This document shows, piece by piece, positions 8,132 through 16,526 of a DNA stretch of 64,000 bases. Every line of letters begins with the position of its first letter. Position 1 is the stretch's first letter. The notes under the pieces are model-generated. The model saw only the letters and a program-made list of their open reading frames with translations. It did no database searches and was not told where the DNA came from. The stretch is from Allobosea sp. CS1GBMeth4 (GTDB taxonomy: Bacteria; Pseudomonadota; Alphaproteobacteria; Rhizobiales; Beijerinckiaceae): contig NZ_FYAS01000025.1 of NCBI RefSeq assembly GCF_900185715.1, positions 310,001 through 374,000 of the forward strand. Reading direction: 5' to 3'. Both the position numbers and the translations under genes were made by a program.

Positions 8132-9178
8132 TTGCCCCAGCTCTACGGCATCCAGGTCCTGCGCGCCATTGCTGCGCTGATGGTCGCGATCCATCACGTC
8201 CAGGCCGATGCCGGCTTCCTCGCCGCGCGCGCCGGAACGGCCTTCACGCCGTCGCACGCCTTGCCCTGGACCGCCGGCGTCGACCTGTTCTTCGTGATCT
8301 CCGGCTTCATCATGGTGCATTCCTCGGCCGGGCTGTTCGACCGGCCGGACGGGGCGCGGCTGTTCGTCGCCCGACGCGTCGCGCGGATCGTGCCGCTCTA
8401 CTGGGCCGCCACCACGCTGTTCCTCGCCGTGCTCCTCGCCTCGCCCGCGCTGGTCAACTCCGGAGCGCCGAGCTTCGCGCAGATCGCCGCCTCCTATCTG
8501 TTCTGGCCGATGCCGAACGCGATCGGCGAATTGCAGCCGATCTACTCGCTCGGCTGGACGCTGAATTACGAGATGCTGTTCTACGCGCTGTTCGGCCTTG
8601 CCCTCTTCGCACCCGGACGGCTCGTGGTGCCGCTCGTCTGCGCTGCCCTCGCCGGCCTGGTCGCAGCACAGCTCCTGGCCGGGCCGCTGCCCCTGCCCTT
8701 CGGCTTCTGGGGCCAGCCGATCGTGCTCGAATTCGCCGCCGGCATGGCGGCCGGGCTGCTCCGCCGCAAGGGTCTCAGGCTCGACGGCCGCCTGCGCTGG
8801 CTGATGGCGGCGGCCGGGATCGCCCTGTTCGTGATCGCCTCCGGCGAGGGCTGGGCCCAGACCTCCTGGGGCGCCGTCGCCTTGCGCGGACCGGCGGCGC
8901 TGCTGCTGGTCACGGCGGCGGCCTGCGGCCGCAACGTCACCGCGCCTTCGGCGCTGGTGCGCGCGCTGGCGCTCCTCGGCGATGCGTCCTACGCGCTCTA
9001 CCTCGTCCACCCCTTCGCGATGCGGGCGCTGCGCGAGGTCTTCGCGCACACCGCTCCGAGTGCGACCGGCCTCTTCATCGTCCTCGCGCTGCTGGCCGCC
9101 GTGCTGGCGGCGCTGGTGGTCTACCACGGGTTCGAGCGGCCGATGACGAAGATGCTGCGGCGGGCGCTGCGGGCGTAA
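8132..9178 (+). CDS. Acyltransferase family 3 (OafA/YrhL-like) membrane protein
   Basis: 348-residue integral membrane O-acyltransferase of the acyltransferase-3 family, which usually adds acetyl or succinyl groups to extracytoplasmic saccharides. 'GIQVLRAIAALMVAIHHV' contains the family R and H residues; 'GVDLFFVISGFIM' and 'RRVARIVPLYW' are the next hallmark blocks, and 'SLGWTLNYEMLFYALFG' follows. About ten membrane segments. The start is a TTG; the first in-frame ATG (residue 17) would delete the conserved N-terminal block. It lies 230 bp after glk with a GC hairpin between. It could decorate the OpgH glucan, but no link beyond proximity is visible. Confidence 0.85.
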   Translation: MPQLYGIQVLRAIAALMVAIHHVQADAGFLAARAGTAFTPSHALPWTAGVDLFFVISGFIMVHSSAGLFDRPDGARLFVARRVARIVPLYWAATTLFLAVLLASPALVNSGAPSFAQIAASYLFWPMPNAIGELQPIYSLGWTLNYEMLFYALFGLALFAPGRLVVPLVCAALAGLVAAQLLAGPLPLPFGFWGQPIVLEFAAGMAAGLLRRKGLRLDGRLRWLMAAAGIALFVIASGEGWAQTSWGAVALRGPAALLLVTAAACGRNVTAPSALVRALALLGDASYALYLVHPFAMRALREVFAHTAPSATGLFIVLALLAAVLAALVVYHGFERPMTKMLRRALRA

Positions 9179-9185
9179 GGCCGCC

Positions 9186-9208
9186 ATGGTCGGGCTTGCC
9201 CCGACCAT
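9186..9208. repeat. Short palindrome, ATGGTCGGG type
   Basis: Nine-base perfect inverted repeat ATGGTCGGG / CCCGACCAT with a 5-base loop, 8 bp after the acyltransferase stop. The same motif recurs at 11638-11660, and a relative (ATGCTCGG) at 11576-11598 and 42660-42682. No T-run follows, so it is better seen as an intergenic repeat unit than a classical terminator, though it may protect the mRNA end. Confidence 0.7.
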
Positions 9209-9274
9209 CTCGGAAACCAGCTGGCTCGTCCTGAGATTCTCGGATCTGCGCTTCGCTCCGTCCGAGAACGACGC

Positions 9275-9643
9275 TCACTTTTTCTTCAGCCGCATTCCCT
9301 TCAGCGACCGGCCGACGACGCCGCCGTCGCGCCGGCGCTCCGGCCGCCGGGCGACGATCGTCTCGACATGCTCGGCTTGCGGGAAATAGCCGCGCTCGAG
9401 CACTTCGAGCGTATATTCCTCATAGGTCAGGCCGAGCGCCTCGGCCCGCTCCTGCCGCCTGAGCGCGATCTCGCGGGGCTTCTTCCAGGCCTTGCGATGG
9501 GCGAAGCGCCAATCGAAGATCCGGCCGATCTCGCCCTTGCCGGCGTCCGGCCGGCGCTTCTTCTCCTCGAGCGGCGGGCCGCCATTGTCGCCGATGCGCG
9601 CCGGGCGCGGCTTGCGCGGAGCGGGCTGTCTCATCGAAGCCAT
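9275..9643 (-). CDS. Small basic protein with DNGGPP motif, unknown function
   Basis: 122 residues, strongly basic (Arg/Lys rich), cytosolic, no signal or membrane segment. 'RIGDNGGPPLEEKKRR' near residues 16-31 matches a short 'GDNGGPPL' signature I associate with small alphaproteobacterial proteins of unknown role; the rest ('LGLTYEEYTLEVLERG') is probably helical. Two starts are possible, ATG at 9643 or 9634; neither has a strong ribosome site. Monocistronic, convergent with the acyltransferase. The charge suggests nucleic-acid or ribosome binding, which is a guess. Confidence 0.7.
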   Translation of the reverse strand: MASMRQPAPRKPRPARIGDNGGPPLEEKKRRPDAGKGEIGRIFDWRFAHRKAWKKPREIALRRQERAEALGLTYEEYTLEVLERGYFPQAEHVETIVARRPERRRDGGVVGRSLKGMRLKKK

Positions 9644-9745
9644 CTCACATAAGATACAAATCGCATCTCATAGTGGACGAAGCCTGACCGCCCCGCAAGG
9701 CCCCGCATGGTGACAGGCGCGCCGCCGCGGTCTATCCCGCGCCTC

Positions 9746-11554
9746 ATGGCTCCTCTGCTTCATCTCCGCGACGTCGCGCTCACCTTCGGCGGCCAGCCGC
9801 TGCTGGAAGCGGCCGAGCTCGCCGTCTCCGCCGGCGAGAAGGTCTGCCTGGTCGGCCGCAACGGTTCGGGCAAGTCGACGCTGCTCAAGATCGCCGCCGG
9901 CCTGGTCGAGCCCGACCGCGCCGAGCGTTTCGTCCAGCCCGGCTGCACCATCCGCTACCTGCCGCAGGAGCCGGACTTCACCGGCTTTGCCTCCGCCCTC
10001 GCCTATGTCGAGGCCGGTCTCGGCCCCGGCGACGATCCCTATCGCGCCCGCTATCTCGTCGAGGAGCTCGGCCTCACCGGCGAGGAGGACCCGGCCAGCA
10101 TGTCCGGCGGCGAATCCCGCCGCGCCGCGCTCGCCCGCGTGCTGGCGCCCGAGCCCGATATCCTGCTGCTCGACGAACCGACCAATCATCTCGACCTGCC
10201 GGCGATCGAATGGCTGGAGCAGGAGCTGAAATCGCTGCGCTCGGCCATGGTGCTGATCAGCCACGACCGCCGCTTCCTGAGCAATCTCTCGCGCGCCACC
10301 GTCTGGCTCGACCGCGGCGTCACCCGCCGGATCGAGCGCGGCTTCGCCGATTTCGAGGCCTGGCGCGACGAGGTGCTGGCGCAGGAGGAGCTCGACCGCC
10401 ACAAGCTCGACCGCAAGATCGCCCGCGAGGAGGATTGGCTGCGCTACGGCGTCAGCGCCCGGCGCACCCGCAACCAGCGCCGCCTCGGCGAGCTGCACGC
10501 CCTGCGTGACCAGCGCCGGACCGCCCGCAAGGCGGTCGGCAGCGTCCGGCTCGAGGCCAGCGAGGCGCAGGCCTCGGGCAAGCTGGTCATCGAGGCGGTC
10601 GCGATCACCAAGAGCTTTGGCGAGCGCGCGATCGTCAAGCCGCTGTCGCTGCGCATCGCCCGCGGCGACCGGATCGGCATCGTCGGGCCGAACGGCGCCG
10701 GCAAGACCACGCTGATCAACCTGCTCACCGGCGCGCTCGAACCCGATTCCGGCACGGTGAGGCTCGGCACGGCCCTGGAGATGGTGACGCTCGACCAGAG
10801 CCGCGAAAGCCTCGACCCGGCGACGCCACTCGGCGACGTGCTGACCGGCGGCGGCAGCGACCAGGTCATGGTCGGCGGCGAGCCGCGCCATGTCGTCAGC
10901 TACATGAAGGACTTCCTGTTCCAGCCGCTGCAGCGCGGCACCGCGGTCGGCGCCCTCTCCGGCGGCGAGCGCGGCCGGCTGATGCTGGCGCGGGCCCTGG
11001 CCAGGCCGTCGAACCTGCTGGTGCTGGACGAGCCGACCAACGACCTCGACATCGAGACGCTCGATCTCCTGCAGGAGCTCGTCGCCGACTATGCCGGCAC
11101 GGTCCTGCTCGTCAGCCACGACCGCGACTTCCTCGACCGGACCGTCTCCTCGGTGCTGATCTCGGATGGCGACGGCGTCTGGACCGAATATGCCGGCGGC
11201 TATTCCGACATGCTGGCCCAGCGCGGCCGCGGCGTCGGCGCCAGGAGCCGCGCCGTGCCGGAGAAGCGGCCGGCGGAAGCGGCGCCGAAGCCCGCGGCCG
11301 CGCCGGCTCCGGCCGCCAGACGCAAGCTCTCCTTCAACGAGAAGCACGCGCTGGAAACGCTGCCGAAGAAGCTGGAGGCGCTGCAGGCCGAGGCCGGCAA
11401 GCTCAACGCCGCGCTCGCCGGCGACCTCTACACCCGCGATCCCAAGCTCTTCGCCAGGGCGACGGCCAGGCTCGACGAGGTGGCGCGCGAGATCGCGCAG
11501 GCGGAGGAGCGCTGGCTCGAGCTCGAGATGCTGCGCGAGGAGATCGGGGCGTAA
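9746..11554 (+). CDS. uup: ABC-F ATPase (Uup-like)
   Basis: 602-residue soluble ABC-F protein with two nucleotide-binding domains and no membrane part; such proteins act at the ribosome or in DNA structure surveillance. Domain 1: Walker A 'VGRNGSGKST', signature 'MSGGESRRAAL', Walker B 'ILLLDEPTNHLD'. The arginine/glutamate-rich linker lies between (about residues 210-280). Domain 2: Walker A 'VGPNGAGKTT', signature 'LSGGERGRLML', Walker B 'LLVLDEPTNDLD'. The C-terminal 80 residues form the coiled coil ('KKLEALQAEAGKLN') that marks Uup. The start at 9746 ('MAPLLHLRDVALTFGG') fits the family better than an ATG 39 bp upstream. Confidence 0.9.
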   Translation: MAPLLHLRDVALTFGGQPLLEAAELAVSAGEKVCLVGRNGSGKSTLLKIAAGLVEPDRAERFVQPGCTIRYLPQEPDFTGFASALAYVEAGLGPGDDPYRARYLVEELGLTGEEDPASMSGGESRRAALARVLAPEPDILLLDEPTNHLDLPAIEWLEQELKSLRSAMVLISHDRRFLSNLSRATVWLDRGVTRRIERGFADFEAWRDEVLAQEELDRHKLDRKIAREEDWLRYGVSARRTRNQRRLGELHALRDQRRTARKAVGSVRLEASEAQASGKLVIEAVAITKSFGERAIVKPLSLRIARGDRIGIVGPNGAGKTTLINLLTGALEPDSGTVRLGTALEMVTLDQSRESLDPATPLGDVLTGGGSDQVMVGGEPRHVVSYMKDFLFQPLQRGTAVGALSGGERGRLMLARALARPSNLLVLDEPTNDLDIETLDLLQELVADYAGTVLLVSHDRDFLDRTVSSVLISDGDGVWTEYAGGYSDMLAQRGRGVGARSRAVPEKRPAEAAPKPAAAPAPAARRKLSFNEKHALETLPKKLEALQAEAGKLNAALAGDLYTRDPKLFARATARLDEVAREIAQAEERWLELEMLREEIGA

Positions 11555-11572
11555 AGCCGCAAGCGCTCTCTC

Positions 11573-11663
11573 CGTCATGCTCGGCCTTGTGCCGAGCATC
11601 CACGTCTTGAACACCGCCCCCGATGGACGGAGACGTGGATGGTCGGGACAAGCCCGACCATGA
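11573..11663. repeat. Composite intergenic palindrome (ATGCTCGG / ATGGTCGGG units)
   Basis: Two hairpins, ATGCTCGG..CCGAGCAT (11576-11598) and ATGGTCGGG..CCCGACCAT (11638-11660), bracket an outer inverted repeat (ATCCACGTC / GACGTGGAT). The nested layout is typical of mosaic repeat elements in Hyphomicrobiales. It follows the uup stop and may form the end of that transcript. Confidence 0.75.
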
Positions 11664-11795
11664 CGACAATGCCAAACTGCGCGATCGGCCGCCCCGCCCA
11701 TACAATTCCGCTATCCTGCCAATCGCGAAAGCGTATTTATCCGGCCCGCCAAATCATCCCACAGTCGGCGGGCACATCAGGCTTGAGGAAGCACC

Positions 11796-12542
11796 ATGAG
11801 ATTGAAGGGCAAGACGGCGCTGATCACCGGCGCGGCGCAGGGATTCGGCTTCGGCATCGCCGAGACCTTCGTGCGCGAGGGCGCGCGGGTCGCGGTGCTC
11901 GACATCAACGGCGACAAGGCTCGTGAAGCGGCCAAGGCGATCGGCCGCAAGGCCATCGCCGTCGCCTGCGACGTCGGCAAGGCCAAGAGCGTCGATTCGG
12001 CCGTGGCCAAGGTGATCAAGCGCTTCGGCCGGCTCGACATCGTCGTCAACAATGCCGGCATCAGCCACCGCAACCAGCCGATGCTCGACGTCACCGAGGC
12101 CGAGTTCGACCGCGTCTTCGACGTCAACGTGAAGTCGATCTTCCTGATGGCCAGGGCGACGGTGCCGCATTTCCGCGAGCATGGCGGCGGCGTCATCCTC
12201 AATATCGGCTCGACCGCCGGCGTGCGGCCGCGGCCCGGCCTGACCTGGTATAATGGCTCTAAGGGCGCCGCGAACCTGATCTCGAAGTCGATGGCGGTCG
12301 AGCTCGCGCCCGACCGGATCCGCGTCAACGCCATCGCCCCCGTCGCCGGCGAGACGCCGCTGCTGGCGACCTTCATGGGCGAGGACACGCCGGAGAAGCG
12401 CAAGGCCTTCACCGCGACGATCCCCTGGGGCCGTTTCTCGACGCCGCAGGACATCGCCAACGCCGCCCTGTTCCTGTGCTCGGACGAGTCCGAGATGGTG
12501 ACCGGCTCGGTGCTGGCGGTCGACGGCGGCCGCTGCGTCTGA
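11796..12542 (+). CDS. SDR-family oxidoreductase (FabG-like)
   Basis: 248-residue classical short-chain dehydrogenase. Rossmann motif 'TGAAQGFGFGIA' at residues 12-23, 'NNAGIS' in the core, catalytic Ser in 'LNIGSTAG', and Tyr/Lys in 'WYNGSKG', with 'VNAIAPVAGETPL' after it. The Asp in 'AVLDIN' at the end of beta2 suggests NAD(H) preference. It is a lone gene, with no neighbour that reveals its substrate; pipelines would call it 3-oxoacyl-ACP reductase or glucose 1-dehydrogenase, neither of which is shown by sequence. ATG at 11796. Confidence 0.86.
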   Translation: MRLKGKTALITGAAQGFGFGIAETFVREGARVAVLDINGDKAREAAKAIGRKAIAVACDVGKAKSVDSAVAKVIKRFGRLDIVVNNAGISHRNQPMLDVTEAEFDRVFDVNVKSIFLMARATVPHFREHGGGVILNIGSTAGVRPRPGLTWYNGSKGAANLISKSMAVELAPDRIRVNAIAPVAGETPLLATFMGEDTPEKRKAFTATIPWGRFSTPQDIANAALFLCSDESEMVTGSVLAVDGGRCV

Positions 12543-12561
12543 GAAGCGCGACCTGCCCCCT

Positions 12562-12698
12562 CTCCCCTTGCGGGAGAAGGCTGGGGTGAGGGGTCGCGCG
12601 ACGCTGATCGTCAGCTCGTCGCCGCGCTTTCCCGAACCTTTCCAGACCTGCGCGACCCCTCATCCGGCCCTGCGGGCCACCTTCTCCCGCAAGGGGAG
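12562..12698. repeat. RIME-like mosaic palindrome, copy 1
   Basis: Outer arms CTCCCCTTGCGGGAGAAGG (12562-12580) and its exact complement (12680-12698) enclose a second pair (GAGGGGTCGCG / CGCGACCCCTC) and an inner GGCCCTGCGGGCC hairpin. It lies between the 3' ends of convergent genes. A near-identical element sits at 18961-19108. It resembles the Rhizobium intergenic mosaic elements (RIME); assignment is by pattern. Confidence 0.85.
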
Positions 12699-12713
12699 AA
12701 GGGAAGGTGGCGG

Positions 12714-13613
12714 CTAGACGATCCCGCCACCCGTCAGCGGCATCCGCTGCAGCTGCTTGACCGTGCCGTCGAGATCGAAGGCGCGGCGTTCCAGGCTGAT
12801 GTGAGGCGCCGCCGGCCGCCCCTCGATGCGCAGGAGATGCCAGCTCGCGAGCTCGCCATGGCCGCCGCGCGGGCCGATCGAGGCCGACGGTACGCCGACG
12901 ATCGGCACGTCGTGCCCCTGCCCCGGCCGCCAGGCCAGCGAGAAGCGATGATTGTGGCCGTGCAGCACGAGCTCTGCCCCCGCCCGGCGCAGCATCGCCT
13001 CGAAGGCGGCGGCGTCGAGCAGTTCGCGGGTGCGCCGCGCCCCGCCGACATAGGGCGGGTGATGGATCAGCACGACGCGGATCAGGCCTTCTGCCTTGGC
13101 CCGCACCAGAAGTCGCTCGGTCGCCGCGATCTGGGCCGTGCCGACGCGCCCGGTCGCCATCAGCGGCATGGTCGGAATGCCGGTGTTCATCCCGATCAGC
13201 GCGACGTGGCCGCGCCTGCGGTACCAGGGATAGCCGGCCTCGCCATCGTCGCTGGCGCACCAGGGCGCGAGCTCGCGCGCCAGCGCCGACAGGGACGAGC
13301 GGGCATAGCAGTCGTGATTGCCCGGCACGAAGCTGACGGCGTCGCGCGGGCCCAGGGTGTCGAGGAAGGAGAGCGCCGTCTTGAACTCGGTCGGCAGGCC
13401 GATATGGGAGACGTCGCCGGTGCAGGCGATGTGATCGGGCTTGTGCGCCAGCATGTCGGCGACGATCAGCCCGAGAATCTCCATGTCATGCGCGTGGCGT
13501 CGCTTGCGGCGCCAGTTGACATAACCGGTCGCGCGCTTGCCGATCAGCTCGCGCAGCGAGAATTTCGTCAGCGGCCCCAGATGCGGGTCGGAGAGATGCG
13601 CGAGCGTGAACAC
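12714..13613 (-). CDS. Metallophosphoesterase (calcineurin-like)
   Basis: 299-residue calcineurin-like phosphoesterase with the five metal-binding blocks: 'LAHLSDPHLG' (D-x-H), 'IACTGDVSHIG' (GD), 'SFVPGNHDCY' (GNHD), 'VVLIHHPPY' (H) and 'LVLHGHNHRFS' (GHxH). No signal peptide, so cytosolic. The substrate may be a cyclic nucleotide, nucleotide ester or lipid intermediate; the 3',5'-cAMP phosphodiesterase-like group is closest in layout. The ATG at 13613 starts directly into the first beta strand. Convergent with the SDR gene across the repeat element. Confidence 0.88.
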   Translation of the reverse strand: MFTLAHLSDPHLGPLTKFSLRELIGKRATGYVNWRRKRRHAHDMEILGLIVADMLAHKPDHIACTGDVSHIGLPTEFKTALSFLDTLGPRDAVSFVPGNHDCYARSSLSALARELAPWCASDDGEAGYPWYRRRGHVALIGMNTGIPTMPLMATGRVGTAQIAATERLLVRAKAEGLIRVVLIHHPPYVGGARRTRELLDAAAFEAMLRRAGAELVLHGHNHRFSLAWRPGQGHDVPIVGVPSASIGPRGGHGELASWHLLRIEGRPAAPHISLERRAFDLDGTVKQLQRMPLTGGGIV

Positions 13614-13693
13614 GCCCCAGCGCTTGCCTTCAACGCCCGCGCGCCGTCAAGCGCGACGGCGGCGGAGGGCGAAGATGACGCAGGCCGATCGGC

Positions 13694-13810
13694 TCAGTTC
13701 GCCGATCCCGTCAGCTCCGAGACGATGCGCGGATCGGTCAGGGTGACCGCCGGCTTCCAGACGAAGCGGGGCTTGGCATTCAGGCGGGCAGTGATGAAGG
13801 CGAGAAGCAT
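13694..13810 (-). CDS. Very small protein (38 residues), hypothetical
   Basis: A 38-codon reading frame beginning 'MLLAFITARLNAKPRF' and ending in TGA, preceded by a purine-rich GGGGAAA seven bases upstream of the ATG. The N-terminal third is hydrophobic and the middle basic, so it might be a short membrane-associated peptide. It occupies otherwise empty space between the phosphoesterase and the Nudix gene. No family is recognised; support is a ribosome site and reading frame only. Confidence 0.4.
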   Translation of the reverse strand: MLLAFITARLNAKPRFVWKPAVTLTDPRIVSELTGSAN

Positions 13811-13947
13811 GGTAATTTCCCCAGCGGCAACATGATCCTTGTGCTCCTTATTTAAGGCGCGCCTGTGTTATATCGAGAGGCCAAACAGAGCTCTGTTATG
13901 CGTCCATTGCATAGACAATTAACCGGCTGTTGGGATTCGTCCCGGCC

Positions 13948-14469
13948 GTGAGCGAAGAGGACCTCTCGGGCCCGCGCTCCGGCGCAACGGCAATCGAGCG
14001 GGTGCCGCGCGGGCTGCGCCGCCTGGCCGGGCGGGGCCTGCACCTCTATTTCCGCCTGAGCCGCGGCATGACGCTCGGCGTCCGCGCCGCCGTGCTCGGC
14101 GAAGACGGTGCGGTTCTGCTCGTGCGCCACACCTATACGCCCGGCTGGCACATGCCGGGCGGCGGCGTCGAGCCGAACGAGACCCTGGCCGACGCGCTGA
14201 CGAAGGAACTGCGCGAAGAGGCGAACATCGCGCTGAGCGGCCCTGCGACGCTGCATGGCGTTTTCCTCAACCGCCACGTCTCGGTGCGCGATCATGTCGC
14301 GGTCTTCGTCGTGCGCGCCTTCACCCAGCTCGCGCCGAAGCAGCCTGACCGCGAGATCGCCGAGGCGCGCTTCTTCCCGCTCGCGGCCCTGCCGGAGAGG
14401 ACGACGCCGGGCACCCGCCGCCGCCTCACGGAGATCATCGACGGGACGGCGCCAACGCAGGACTGGTGA
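13948..14469 (+). CDS. Nudix hydrolase
   Basis: 173-residue Nudix pyrophosphohydrolase. The Nudix box runs 'GGGVEPNETLADALTKELREEANI' in two parts: GGGVEPNE, then KELREEANI, matching G-x5-E-x7-R-E-x2-E-E-x-G with Lys for the first Arg and Asn for the last Gly. The catalytic glutamates remain, so it should be active. 'LLVRHTYTPGWHMPGGG' precedes the box. Substrate cannot be read from sequence. I use the GTG at 13948; a TTG at 13930 would add six residues. Its 3' end faces the cytochrome gene 18 bp away. Confidence 0.86.
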   Translation: MSEEDLSGPRSGATAIERVPRGLRRLAGRGLHLYFRLSRGMTLGVRAAVLGEDGAVLLVRHTYTPGWHMPGGGVEPNETLADALTKELREEANIALSGPATLHGVFLNRHVSVRDHVAVFVVRAFTQLAPKQPDREIAEARFFPLAALPERTTPGTRRRLTEIIDGTAPTQDW

Positions 14470-14487
14470 GAGGCGAGGCGTCCGGCA

Positions 14488-15072
14488 CTAGTTCACCCCG
14501 GGCAGCATCCGCCGCAGCACGCCGTCCTTGCGGATGAAATAGTGGAGGAGCGCCGCCGCGATGTGCCCGCAGGCCAGGAGCGCCAGCAGGATGGCGAGCG
14601 CGCCATGGACGAACAGCACGCGCTTGGCTGCCGCCTCGTCTGGCGCGGTCAGCGCCGGCAGGTCGAACAGGTTGAATAGGGTCAGCGCCGGGAAGAGCGA
14701 GACGCCGATCCAGCCGAGCAGCGGCACGGCCAGGAGCAGCCCGTAGAGCAGCCAGTGAACGAGGTGCGATCCGGCCTTCTGCCACCATTCCAGCGTCGGC
14801 TCGTCCGGCGGCGCACCGTGCACCAGCCGGTAGACCAACCGGCCCGCGCTCAGCCAGAGCAGCAGGAAGCCGGTCAGCTTGTGAGTGGAGTAGAGCGCGT
14901 CGGTCACGCCATCCCAGATGTCGAGGACGTTGCCGCGATAGGCCATGGCGAGCCCGAGAGGGACCATCACGGCCACGGCGGCGGCCGTGATCCAGTGCAG
15001 GCGCCGCGCCGTCGGGCTATAGACGGCACCGCGCTCTGCCGCAGTCGTTCCGGGGGCATGTCTCTGCGTCAT
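14488..15072 (-). CDS. Cytochrome b561 family protein (CybB-like)
   Basis: 194-residue four-helix diheme cytochrome of the inner membrane. Histidines that can ligate heme lie in each helix: 'ARRLHWITAAAV', 'STHKLTGFLLLW', 'HLVHWLLYGLLL' and 'FVHGALAILLALLACGHIAAALLH'. Family members carry electrons from quinol, and some oxidise superoxide to protect the periplasmic face. I choose the ATG at 15072 ('MTQRHAPGT'); an upstream in-frame ATG at 15126 would add 18 residues without family features. Divergent from ribA across 280 bp. Confidence 0.86.
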   Translation of the reverse strand: MTQRHAPGTTAAERGAVYSPTARRLHWITAAAVAVMVPLGLAMAYRGNVLDIWDGVTDALYSTHKLTGFLLLWLSAGRLVYRLVHGAPPDEPTLEWWQKAGSHLVHWLLYGLLLAVPLLGWIGVSLFPALTLFNLFDLPALTAPDEAAAKRVLFVHGALAILLALLACGHIAAALLHYFIRKDGVLRRMLPGVN

Positions 15073-15352
15073 GGCGCTTCGGCGCTCCCGATCACCATAT
15101 AGGCCAGGGTCCGTTGCTGAGAGCATTCATCTGGTGTTCAATCTCGCGCTCTTATAGGCCAGAATGCAACCGGTCGCATGGCCGTTGCCCGGCCGCCTTG
15201 GCGTTCCGATCGCGCACGTAGAACTGGGAACCACGCAGGAACGGACACGTTGTAGAAGCGCTGTATTGCGTCGGATGCATCCGTCCGGGTGAGACACGCG
15301 TAACAAGTTCAATTCCTCCGCCGCTCCCCGGCGCAATCTGACGGACTGTCCC

Positions 15353-16495
15353 ATGCCCAAGTCGCGTAAGCTCTTCGACCGGCCGGGTGAAACCGATCTC
15401 GTCACCGTCGACCGCGCGATCGCGGAATTCCGTGCGGCCCGTCCCGTGCTGCTGCGCCATGGCGAGGAACTCGGACTGGCGCTGTCTGCCGAGCTCGCCG
15501 ACGCCGACTTCGCCGGGCGGCTCGACGGTCTTTCCGCCGGCAACGCCCACCTCGTCCTGAGCGCCGCGCGCCTGCGCCGGCTCGGCGCCAAGGGCCGCGC
15601 CGAGACCGGCCGGACCGAGACGGGCGTACTCGCCATGCCGGTGATCGATCTCGCCCGGGTCGAGGCCCTGGCGCTGAAGCTCGATGCTCGCGTCGATGCC
15701 CCGGTCGGGCCGGCCGGCCCGCTCGACGATGCCGCGCTCGAACTGGCCCGTCTCGCACTGGTGCTGCCGGCGGTGATCCTCGTCCCGGTTGCGGCCGGGC
15801 AGGTCGCCGGCGAGCCGCTGGTCACGGTCACGACGGAGGCGATCAACGGCTACCGCGCGGCCCAGGTCGCGCGCCTGTCCATCGTCGGCCGTGCGCCGGT
15901 GCCGCTCGAGGGCGCGCCGGACACCGAATTCGTCGTCTTCCGCGGCGGCGAGGGCCTGCGCGACCAGGTCGCGATCATCGTCGGCAAGCCGGATCTCGCG
16001 GCCGCCGTGCCGGTCCGGCTGCACTCGGCCTGCCTGACCGGCGACCTGTTCGGCTCGCTGAAATGCGATTGCGGCGACCAGCTGCGCGAGACCGTGCAGT
16101 GGATGGCCGAGAACGAGGGCGGCATCCTGCTCTATCTCGACCAGGAAGGCCGCGGCAACGGCATCTCCAACAAGATGCGCGCCTACAAGCTGCAGAGCCA
16201 GGGCTGGGACACCTACGATGCCGACGAGGTGCTGGGCTTCGATCTCGACCAGCGCCATTTCGACTTCGCCGCCGCCATGCTGAAGCAGCTCGGCGTCAGC
16301 CGTGTCACGGCCCTGACCAACAACCCGCTCAAGATCGGCGCGATCAGGACGGCGGGGCTCGAGGTCGCCGCGACCCAGCGCGTGCTCGGCCGCCCGAACG
16401 TCCACAATGTCCGCTATCTCGCCTCGAAGCGCGATCGCGCCGGGCATTTCATCGACATGGACGCGCTGATGGCGCGCGCCGCGCCGAAGGATTGA
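15353..16495 (+). CDS. ribA: GTP cyclohydrolase II with degenerate RibB-like N-terminus
   Basis: 380-residue protein. The C-terminal half is a complete GTP cyclohydrolase II: zinc site 'CLTGDLFGSLKCDCG', 'LYLDQEGRGNGISNKM' and 'ALTNNPLKI', converting GTP to the first riboflavin intermediate. The N-terminal half (about residues 15-190) resembles 3,4-dihydroxy-2-butanone-4-phosphate synthase ('AIAEFRAARPVLLRHGEE') but lacks the acidic DxEGD/DREN metal-binding residues, so it is probably inactive for RibB chemistry. No other rib gene lies nearby and I saw no FMN riboswitch upstream. ATG at 15353. Confidence 0.9.
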   Translation: MPKSRKLFDRPGETDLVTVDRAIAEFRAARPVLLRHGEELGLALSAELADADFAGRLDGLSAGNAHLVLSAARLRRLGAKGRAETGRTETGVLAMPVIDLARVEALALKLDARVDAPVGPAGPLDDAALELARLALVLPAVILVPVAAGQVAGEPLVTVTTEAINGYRAAQVARLSIVGRAPVPLEGAPDTEFVVFRGGEGLRDQVAIIVGKPDLAAAVPVRLHSACLTGDLFGSLKCDCGDQLRETVQWMAENEGGILLYLDQEGRGNGISNKMRAYKLQSQGWDTYDADEVLGFDLDQRHFDFAAAMLKQLGVSRVTALTNNPLKIGAIRTAGLEVAATQRVLGRPNVHNVRYLASKRDRAGHFIDMDALMARAAPKD

Positions 16496-16526
16496 TCGCG
16501 CCCCGGACCTGGGGCAGGAAGCCTCC

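Noticed and set aside
15073..15352. Possible FMN riboswitch upstream of ribA
   Set aside because: I could not find the conserved FMN aptamer core (AGGGCGGGG and CCCACCGGCGGT-like segments) in this 280-bp gap.
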